From Candidatus Absconditabacterales bacterium (GTDB lineage Bacteria > Patescibacteriota > Gracilibacteria > Absconditabacterales > Absconditicoccaceae): DNA of 6,932 bases. The position numbers and the translations under genes were made by a program. Below are positions 1 to 6,932 of the stretch, in pieces (within the stretch, counting starts at the first letter, position 1; the number at the start of each line of letters is the position of its first letter). Where the stretch lies: the NCBI GenBank assembly GCA_937965925.1, contig CALCME010000118.1, positions 1 through 6,932 of the forward strand, read 5' to 3'. Under the pieces are notes generated by a model, which did not search any database, had not been told where the DNA came from, and saw only the letters and a list, made by a program, of their open reading frames with translations.

Positions 1-827
1 AAAATCACTTCTTCCAGTTTCTTCACCTTCTTCATAGGAAAATTCAACTCTGAAGCGATTTCTTTTGCTGTTGGCTGTCTTCCTAGTTTCTGGAAAAGAT
101 TCTGTGAAGCTTTATTGTACGCATTTATTTCATCGATAAGATGGACTGGTATACGAACGTTCTTCGTCATATCAGCTATCGCTTTGGTGATAGACTGTTT
201 GATCCATCGTGTCGCATACGTAGAGAACTTGAAATCCTTATCTGGATCAAACTTCTCAATAGCTTTGATCAGACCAGTATTTCCTTCTTGAATAAGATCC
301 AAGAATGCAAGTCTTGATCACAAAAATTTCTTTGCAATCGAGATCACCAACCTCAAATTTGAAGCAATAAGTTTTTTTCTTGCTGCATCTTCAGATTCAC
401 CATATCTAATCGCATACGCTAACTCTTTCTCCTCATCTGCCGTGAGGAGAGGTATTTTTGAAATTTCATTGAAGTATAACTTAATGAAATCACGGTATTG
501 TTTATCATTGATTGTATATGTCTGCTCATACAGGGATACTTTTCCAAGCTTGGTTTCACCGTGCTGTTCTTTCATCTCTTTCAGCAAAATATCTTCGATC
601 GTTTCGACCTTAATACTTAGTTTCTCTGAGAGATCATAGAATTTTTCAAGAATTTCTACTTGTTGATCAATATCATCTACTTCAGAAAGAATTTCATCTT
701 CCGTGACATATCACTTTTCTGCTCATTTCCTTAAAAGTTGTTGCAATTTGGGTGGTAGATCCTTGATATCATCAAGTAATTTCTCCCAAAGAGCTCCTTT
801 CACTTTAGACATTCATCCAATACTCAT
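1..827 (-). CDS. rpoD: RNA polymerase primary sigma factor RpoD/SigA, 5' portion (3' end outside window)
   Basis: This is the housekeeping sigma factor, which directs core RNA polymerase to promoters and melts the -10 region. 275 residues are visible. Residues ~20-60 resemble region 1.1 (RKGAEKGYVTEDE, compare RGKEQGYLT in E. coli), and both glycines there are UGA codons (723-725, 711-713). Region 1.2 lies at ~108-143 (DFIKLYFNEISKIPLLTADEE). Region 2 lies at ~148-218, with NLRLVISIAKK, FLDLIQEGNTGLIKAIEKF and FSTYAT-x-WIKQSITKAI. Region 3 starts with NVRIPVHLIDEIN and continues to the window edge. Residue 207 in region 2.4 is CGA where the family has Trp. A further UGA (318-320) falls before SRLAFLDL. 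Regions 3 (end) and 4 are outside. The start is ATG at 825-827, just after an in-frame TAG; ATG at 810-812 is the alternative. Neither has a clear Shine-Dalgarno sequence. Family assignment is very secure; the exact start is not. Confidence 0.95.
207..209 (-). other. CGA codon at a conserved Trp position of sigma region 2.4
   Basis: The codon is CGA, nominally arginine, giving FSTYAT-R-WIKQ. Primary sigma factors have YATWWIRQ here. The first of the two tryptophans (W433 in E. coli numbering, from memory) takes part in promoter melting and is hardly ever Arg. The following codon is TGG. I infer that CGA is read as Trp. Confidence 0.75.
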
Positions 828-831
828 ATGC

Positions 832-838
832 TATAATA
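832..838 (-). promoter_or_regulatory. Possible -10 element for rpoD (weak)
   Basis: On the minus strand TATTAT (5 of 6 matches to TATAAT) ends five bases before the ATG at 825-827, so a transcript starting 6 nt downstream would begin at the start codon itself and be leaderless. No convincing -35 element lies 16-18 bp upstream. The same bases read on the plus strand give TGCTATAAT. In AT-rich DNA such matches arise by chance; this is a suggestion only. Confidence 0.2.
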
Positions 839-897
839 GGTGTAAAATGGCTAGATTAGACGAGAAAAGAGATGTTACATAAACACAGTGGTTCACC

Positions 898-3800
898 TTA
901 CATCACTTCTAGCACGATAATTTGACTTCAAGATTTGATATTCTTACTGATCATGGTTGTTAGTCATTTCTTATATTGTTCTGGATTTTGCTGAGACATT
1001 CCTCTTAGTTGAAGATACTGAGCTAGGACCATTCTTTCGTCTTGAGAGAGAGTCGCTATCAGTTCAGGAGTAAGTTGGGCAGATGCAATTTGTTTAAGTT
1101 TGTTTGAATCTACGGAGCTAGATTTCCCAAGCATATATGCCAGGTCTTCTATATATCCACCGTCCTTTACTCTTTGATCAGCAACTTGTGCAAGAGTTCA
1201 TACCATCTGATCTGGATTCCAAAATCTTGGAACACTCATCCTTGCTCTTTCTACCACACGTCTTTCATCCGAAATATCTCAGAAGGTTGCACTAGGTAGA
1301 TTAAATGCATAGACAGATCAAATATTGTTTGATGAATGAAAACGAAGATATCATGCTTCGATCATTTTAACTAACATACTCATCACTCAGTCTTCTACGA
1401 CAGTTCACGTTGTCGGATCTACTTTCGCAAAAAACCTATGAAACAGTGATTGATTTCACGCTCATTGAACTACTGTACCTATATTAGGATCAATGACAAT
1501 ATATTTTTTGTTAGAATCTTTCAATCTTAAATATGAGTTACACACATCTCCATCAGACGTTTGCTCTCGCATTCGAGTGAGAAACTGATCATATTTAATA
1601 TTGGTCTGATCTTCTACAAAGTATCTTGCGTATGTACCAGCAATCAAAGCTCATTCTTCTTTCTTAGACTCATTCATTGAATCTATAAAGGCAGTATAAT
1701 GGGGAAACTGAAGATTGAAGACATCATCACTTCAAAACGAACGATTAATAACCTGTTTTTGCTGTAATTTCTCATCATAAATCTTTTCAATTCACGTATT
1801 TGACTTATATCGCATAAAGGCACCTTGTCATCACTGTGATCAAATTCTCATAAAATTCAAAAATAATTGGAAGAATCAGAACACTCAAAATAATCACAAA
1901 AATATCCATGATCATCGTCTCATATACTCATCCTCATCTCCATATAATGCAGCTACAAATACAACAAAAGACATTATCGACCAGATGATAATACCAATAG
2001 CATACCACAGGATTCATCATCAGATGAAGAACCACAAAATCCATCCAAAAATCGTCACCGTCTCTAGCCCTGTCACCACTCTGTTACGAGCAAGAATTCA
2101 ATAAACCAGTCATACAAAGTTAAAAATCATGAGTATCAACCAGATAGGTCATATATCTGTATAGTACGAACTCAGGTTTTGTAACGACCAATTGAAGGTA
2201 ATATTAAATGGATTGAGAAATCTATATGGAACATAGAACGTTCTGTTTCATGCTTCATTCACAACTTTCACTGTATTTCACTGCATATATGATTGAATTT
2301 CGTTCAAGGTCTCTACGTAGGTTGCAGAAAGTTGCTTCTGATCTGTCGATTCTTTTGTTCAAGCAAGCAACACTCACAAAGCAGTATGCATGTCAGATCA
2401 AGAATCAAACTCTTGTTGAAGTACAGAAAGTTGTGCTTCATCAAATCATCTCCATTCCTGTTCACGCTCACACAGGAGTTGAGCCTTCTTTGCAGCAGGA
2501 TTAAATGGATTGAACGATGAACAACCATCAGAAAACAAAAATCCTCGCCATGGATTTACAAATGGAGTCACTCTTCTCTTCTGATCATTTGCGTTTCACT
2601 TCCAACCAAATCAAACATATCTTCAGACATCTTCATTATAGGTATCTCATGGAGCTTTTTTTAATGCTGTATACAGCTGGTCTGTAGAAGAGAATCATTG
2701 TCCTGAAAGTGTACAACTAGCAGCTTTCTGAACTGATCAACCGACTTGAGCATATAACGGAAGATAGTCTGATACCCTGTGAGATGGACTCAGGTCACTT
2801 TTATCCTTCTGTGCAAAGCTGAATGAATTTCCGATTGTACTCTTGGATATACGTTTGCTGTTTTCTCATTCTTCATTTGATCATCCTTTCGTAGAAGAAG
2901 CATCGACAGATCAGAAAAGTATTTTTTCTATTAATGTTCATGGACTCATTTCTATTTCATATATTGCATTACGAGCTATTTGAAAAGGTGCTTTTAACAG
3001 AACGTAGATACTAAGAAATGATACTCCCCATATACCTAAATAACGGAGATATCTTGATGTTTTCTGGAAGTAAATATGTATTCCCTGTCAAAGGATTCAT
3101 CCAGCTCATAATAATGATATCATCTTTCACATACTCTCGCTTATATATCACTCTATTCACCTAAAACTAATAATGCTCATACCTCATATAATAAGTAAGA
3201 CAGATCATATTACTCCCAATCCCCCTAGTCGGATCCAAGAAAGAAAAAGTCAGAAATTAATCACATCAAACAATGCTGTAGCTTTTGCAACTCAAGCAAT
3301 AGCATAAAACGATCAAGAAAGAATCAACAAGTTACGTTGCTTAGAAGTTATCTCTCAATGTTGATGAGAGGAGTCAGTTGAGGAATCAGATGACAGTGAT
3401 CAATTATTACTCTGAAGATTTGTACTCATAGCCTCATCAGCTATACGCGTATTAATACTCCTCATCGCAACTACTCCACTATAGATCGCTAAGATAATCA
3501 AGGCTAAAACTCAAAGGTCAGTTTTATTATCGATAAATACAAGAAAGGCTCACATCCCACTCGTAAGTCGTAACAAGAGAAGTAATCGTCACAGTGCCAC
3601 AAAAAGAACTGAACGATATTTTTTTTCTTTAGAAAACATTCAAATAGACTTTATAATCTCCGAAATCAATCCTATTCAAAAAATAAGCACAAAAATCCCA
3701 CTCCAGAAGTTCATCTCTACAGCAATCGTATCCATACTTATTCCCGCAATTCATCAAAAAGGTGAAAATAAACTAAACCAAAAAGCAATAAACGAATATC

Positions 3801-4626
3801 GAAGTTGTGGACTAACAGCCATACTTACTTCGTTTCGATAATATCAGTAGTTTAATGCCCACATTTTTGGATAGAACATATACGCATGATTTGCATCCCA
3901 TGCAGTAGAATACGCGATATCAGCAAGAAGAAATCAGTTGTAAAAGTACATAATACTCGCTACCAACAGCACTGCCACTACTCACTTAACCCATGTTGGA
4001 TCGTCATGAAAGTCGATAGTATCCAACAACAACTCTCACATTCACTCCAATCTTTGTCTATACATCCACAACAGAACTCAACTTCAGATCATCATTCATC
4101 GAGTCATGATCGGATGGAAGATTCACAAGAGTATTAAGATATAATTGATCACAAGAAAAACAGATAATCAGACTCACAGACTCAGAATTACATCAAACAT
4201 CCCTTCAGTCTTAAGATCGAATAATTTTTCTTTTACCATATCACCAACCTGAGTCAACGCTACAAGCATATACACTCCTAATCCAAACAAGATCAAAAAA
4301 TTAAAGATCAATACGAAAAATCATGATCATAATCCCCCTTTTGTGAGCGTAAAAGAAAATCAAAAAAGACATAATCACAGAAATAAGCTCCCTACTATCA
4401 CCTTCCATGACTTCTTTCTAGCATAGACTATATAGAATGCTGGAAGGAGAGAGAAAACAATTCAAGCAAACAGTATCTTCCAATTTGATGGTGACGAAAC
4501 CATTGCTCATTTTCCAGCCATTCATGTCAGATAATACAAATGGTTTGCCAAGTACGCATCAAATATTTGAACTCAAAACACAAGCAGAACTAGGATACTC
4601 ACGACAAGGAAGGTTTTTTTGAGCAT
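898..4626 (-). CDS. Large polytopic membrane protein, possible GT-C-type glycosyltransferase, 1242 aa
   Basis: The frame is open for 1242 codons only if UGA is sense; it holds about 80 UGA codons and ends at TAA. The N-terminus (MLKKTFLVVSILVLLVFG) is a Lys-led membrane anchor. Many hydrophobic segments follow up to about residue 560, interrupted by a Ser/Asn/Asp-rich polar loop (~400-426). A hydrophilic domain at ~573-800 (with three Cys) comes next, then another membrane cluster (~821-925) and a soluble C-terminal domain of about 310 residues. HDDPTW (~207-212) and WDANHAYMFYPKMWA (243-257) recall the acidic and [D..aYHlPk.W] loops of GT-C lipid-phosphosugar-dependent glycosyltransferases. 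LRLKDSNKKYIVIDP in the tail recalls the 'YvivDp' element seen after such cores. Function is therefore inferred: transfer of sugars at the outer face of the membrane. Nine CGA codons occur, several in hydrophobic stretches. The start is the first ATG, 45 bp after the MBL gene; no Shine-Dalgarno is visible. The CDS is certain, the role is not. Confidence 0.75.
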
Positions 4627-4671
4627 GTAATATTGTGAGAAATAAAGCAGTTTATAACAGTCTAGAATAGT

Positions 4672-5382
4672 CTACAACATATATTCTGGATGGTTTGCCA
4701 CAAATTTAAAATGACAATCTTCTGTTTTTTTTCTATGATCACAGTGAAATCAATATATGTTTACAGCATATTTTCTTTGAATGTTCTCTAACTCTTTATA
4801 ATACGTGTGGGTTATCATCTCTTTCAATGATGAATCATGGAAGATCTCCAGTTCATTCTTACTCACTCTTTGTTCTAGATAATCTACTAAGAATTTACTC
4901 GTTCCAACATCTCAAGAATAAAAAATATCTTTATCTTGATCTGAAAAAACATATGAAAAAGACTGAATATTTTTTGAATGCATTCCATACGTATCGATTG
5001 GTTTAATCCAAGGTATCGTTGATAGATCAACTATTTCAAAGAGATCATATGCAATCTCTTTCCATCGCATTTCTATTAAAATTTTTACTTCTTTTTTTAG
5101 AATATCGTTTGCTATAAGTAACTTTGTAGCCTTCCTTTCTTTTAATTGAAAATAACGATATGCCGAGAGAGCAAAGAGACTTCACATATGATCTCAATGT
5201 AAATGAGTTAGTAACACATAGTCAATAGATGAAAGAAGATCTTTATTTTTATTATAAATTCTTTCAAAGACATTATGTCAGCAATCTATCAGAATAGTTG
5301 TATCCTTATTAAAAACGACTGCTGAAGAATTTCAGCATCATACATCACAACATCAACCTGTTCAGACAAATTTTATATACAT
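4672..5382 (-). CDS. Metallo-beta-lactamase-fold metal-dependent hydrolase, 236 aa
   Basis: A cytoplasmic-looking MBL-fold hydrolase with no signal peptide or membrane segment. The start YIKFVGTGCCDVGCGNSS is the first strand-loop typical of RNase Z-like and PhnP-like members. The metal motif THLHGDH is complete (H60, H62, D64, H65) with its Gly encoded by UGA at 5194-5196. A plausible third-motif His is H135, the bridging Asp is D158 in YSGDVG, and H213 or H216 in YGFHCDHR fits the last ligand. EIFHDSS followed by HTYYKELE resembles a subgroup of small MBL proteins of unknown substrate; RNase Z, phosphodiesterase or other esterase activity are all possible. One CGA codon (5065-5067) precedes a TGG in EM-x-WKE. 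I chose ATG 5380-5382 because homology begins there. The frame is open up to a TAG at 5497, so starts at 5484 or 5496, overlapping the SGNH gene, cannot be excluded. It ends with TAG, 45 bp before the membrane protein gene. Confidence 0.9.
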
Positions 5383-5431
5383 ATAAATTGATCAAGATAT
5401 AAGTCTCTGGTATCAAAAAATATTTTTACGT

Positions 5432-6076
5432 TTAACTCTGAACGTCCCTAATTTTATTTGAAAGAAACAAAGCAAATTTCTCATGTCACTCCTCATCTAA
5501 GTGGACTCATTCTTGAGCATCGTATGAAGCAATATCTGATCATTTTACATACATTGCTCAATGTCTCTTACATATATCTTCGTAGAATAATTCAAGAGCA
5601 ACTGACTTTTCTCTTGATCATGCAAAGAGCTTTCATCCAAGATCTCAACTTTCAATAATATGGGGAGGTGAAATCACAATGATCTTTGGTGATTTATCTC
5701 AATCCAACGTTTTATATTCCTTGATCAAGGTAACTATTTTCTCCATTCATCCAGCAATTTCTTTTCAATCGAGATCTAACATTTCTTTTGTATCAGTCGT
5801 CCCCAACATAACGATCACTATATCCAAGGGAAGATATGATTCTAACAATCACGTAAGAGTTGTATATCAATTCCTTTCAGGGAAGTTCTCTCTAGGATCA
5901 TCAAAACTTGTCGTTCTTCATCATAGTCACTGCTCTATTATCCTATAAGAATTTCATAGAATACGTTGCATTCTAGCTGGTCGACGTATTTCTTCTCAGA
6001 ATCTCTTTGTTCACATAGAACCAGGTACCCATCACCATGTATTTGAATCTCAATAACATAATATGTTAATACTCAT
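5432..6076 (-). CDS. SGNH/GDSL-type hydrolase (arylesterase-like), 214 aa
   Basis: A small esterase of the SGNH/GDSL family, closest by eye to bacterial arylesterase/lipase proteins that hydrolyse acyl or aryl esters. Block I is ILCYGDSNTWGW (nucleophile S11; G9 and G15 are UGA codons). Block II is EQGLGGRTT (G52/G53). Block III reads MLGTTDTK (residues 90-97), where the family has GTND. Block V reads EGVHLDEEGH (E189, H192), where the family has DGVH. Thus the Ser and His are kept, while the oxyanion-hole Asn is Thr94 and the catalytic Asp is Glu189. Residue 32 is CGA in R-x-P, where the family has RWP. There is no signal peptide, so it is probably cytoplasmic. The start is ATG at 6074-6076, directly before the first strand; no Shine-Dalgarno is seen. 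It follows secD by 63 bp and ends (TAA) 49 bp before the MBL gene. The family is secure; the substrate is unknown. Confidence 0.92.
5975..5977 (-). other. CGA codon at the conserved Trp of the SGNH RWP motif
   Basis: Residue 32 of the SGNH hydrolase is encoded by CGA between CGT (Arg) and CCA (Pro). Arylesterase-type SGNH proteins commonly have R-W-P at this point, shortly after the GDSNTWG nucleophile block. Reading CGA as Trp restores the motif, and this is independent of the sigma factor case. Confidence 0.65.
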
Positions 6077-6139
6077 CAAGTATGAAAGAGGTAAAACACA
6101 AAAGATACTATTATTTAGACAGAAGACATTTAATGAAAT

Positions 6140-6932
6140 CTATGAATTATCATCACCATAGAACAGTTGAAGTAATCTCTTCGTCAACGGAACAATTACC
6201 ATTAACGTAAGAAGAATATTTACCATCATCATTGTTCAAAATCACTTAAACACATTTGTTCACACAAAAAACAACAAGAGGGCAATCATCAATGTGGTCA
6301 CATTTCCATCTCTAATCGCTGAGTAACTATTATTATATCCGTCTTCAATTGCTTGTAACCACGATGAACCATTGGTGCGTTCTTCTCTAATTCTTTCATA
6401 AATAAGAACATTCGCATCCACTCACATACCCAGAGAAAGCAAAATAGCTGCAATTCCACTAAGAGAAAATGCATATCAAAACAATTTCGTCAATCATAGA
6501 AGTACAATAATAAATGCAATTAACGTAAGAATCGCTACAGATCACATCTTGATTCCATACATCCATACCATAAATGCGTAGATCAATGCTAATCAAACTG
6601 CTGCTGCTACCAGTGCTCACGTAAGTGCTTTTTCTCACAGTACAGGAGAAACTTTTTCTTCTTGTGAAAGAATAAGAGGTGCTGGGAGAGCTCAATCATT
6701 CAATTCATCTACAAGTTCTCTTGCAGACTCCATAGTAAATTGACCGTCTATTTGAGCACTTCATCCACAGATTTTTTCTCTAATCACTGGAGCTGTTGTT
6801 AACTGTCATCCAATAAAGATTGCCATTTGCTTACCAACAATTACATCAGTTATATTACAGAACAACTGCTTTCCTTTTTCATCAAAATTAATGGTAGCTA
6901 CGGGCTGTCATGTCTGAGATTGATTCACTCAT
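6140..6932 (-). CDS. secD: Protein translocase subunit SecD, C-terminal part (5' end outside window)
   Basis: SecD works with SecF and SecYEG, using the proton gradient to pull exported proteins through the inner membrane. The visible 263 residues begin in the periplasmic P1 domain: TGQPVATINFDEKGKQ, VGKQMAIFIGGQL, APVIREKICGGSAQIDGQF and LNDGALPAPL. UGA encodes the second Gly of GGSAQ (6761-6763) and the Gly of DGALPAP (6692-6694), both conserved. Five C-terminal membrane segments follow at about 102-125, 131-148, 152-170, 206-226 and 230-250. They include the SecD/SecF signature GMGVDANVLIYERIREE and the later DGNVTTL. The protein ends shortly after the last membrane helix (YGDDNS, TAG), so it is not a SecDF fusion. 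The next gene downstream is an SGNH hydrolase, not secF as in many bacteria. The first transmembrane helix and most of P1 are missing at the window edge. No in-frame CGA was seen. Confidence 0.95.

Noticed and set aside
318..587. Apparent short sigma-factor fragment ending at UGA, suggesting a pseudogene.
   Set aside because: The frame continues through UGA with region 2 of the sigma factor intact, so this is recoding, not truncation.
2014..2022. Tandem tca triplets.
   Set aside because: They encode three consecutive UGA glycines in a membrane segment; a short codon run, not a satellite.
2203..2513. Two copies of a 14-bp sequence (attaaatggattga) at 2203-2216 and 2500-2513.
   Set aside because: Both are in frame and encode Asn-Pro-Phe-Asn in the polar domain of the membrane protein. 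Two short copies do not make a repeat element, though an NPFN motif could be structural.
2226..2528. Overlapping plus-strand and minus-strand small ORFs of 70-92 codons.
   Set aside because: They lie inside the frame of the 1242-residue membrane protein, match no recognisable family, and are only bounded by UGA or chance stops.
4627..4671. Possible terminator or promoter in the gap between the MBL and membrane protein genes.
   Set aside because: No GC-rich hairpin with a T-run and no paired -35/-10 elements are visible; TATAAA-like words are expected in AT-rich DNA.
5383..5496. Possible N-terminal extension of the MBL protein, including an ATG at 5482-5484 preceded by AGGAG.
   Set aside because: The AGGAG is part of the Asp-Glu-Glu codons of the SGNH gene, and the extension has no similarity to the MBL fold, which starts at YIKFVGTG. 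Kept only as an alternative start.
5679..5948. 89-codon plus-strand ORF.
   Set aside because: It is the reverse-strand shadow of the SGNH hydrolase, whose block III and flanking residues are encoded on the minus strand here.
6459..6695. 78-codon minus-strand ORF rich in Ser and Tyr.
   Set aside because: It is an out-of-frame reading of secD; the correct frame encodes conserved SecD membrane segments.

Overview
The window looks like a chromosomal segment from a Candidate Phyla Radiation bacterium of the Absconditabacteria (SR1) / Gracilibacteria group. All five genes lie on the minus strand. None stays open under the standard code, because UGA recurs in frame inside each of them, usually where relatives carry a conserved glycine (genetic code 25, UGA = Gly). 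With UAA and UAG as the only stops, five clean reading frames appear, separated by gaps of only 45-70 bp. The DNA is AT-rich.

In order of transcription (high to low coordinates) the window holds: (1) 6932-6140, the C-terminal part of SecD, a Sec translocon accessory protein; (2) 6076-5432, a small SGNH/GDSL-type hydrolase of the arylesterase kind; (3) 5382-4672, a metallo-beta-lactamase-fold hydrolase with an intact HxHxDH motif; (4) 4626-898, a 1242-residue polytopic membrane protein whose N-terminal half suggests a GT-C-type glycosyltransferase; (5) 827-1, the first 275 residues of the primary sigma factor RpoD. There are no RNA genes, CRISPR arrays, insertion sequences or clear terminators. 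The genes do not form one obvious pathway. SecD, the membrane protein and possibly the esterase relate to export and the cell surface, whereas RpoD is housekeeping.

The most interesting signal is a second apparent codon change. CGA (normally Arg) occurs exactly where two unrelated families have conserved tryptophans: the first Trp of YATWWIxQ in sigma region 2.4 (207-209) and the Trp of the RWP motif in the SGNH hydrolase (5975-5977). Wherever an arginine is clearly expected (for example NLRLV in RpoD, ERIREER in SecD, GGRT in the hydrolase) AGA, AGG, CGT or CGC is used. Ten further CGA codons occur, nine of them in the big membrane protein, several inside hydrophobic stretches. I infer that this organism reads CGA as Trp as well as UGA as Gly. 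I recall Arg CGA/CGG to Trp changes being reported from computational screens of Absconditabacteria, so this may be an instance of a known but little-studied code. All translations given here use UGA = Gly.
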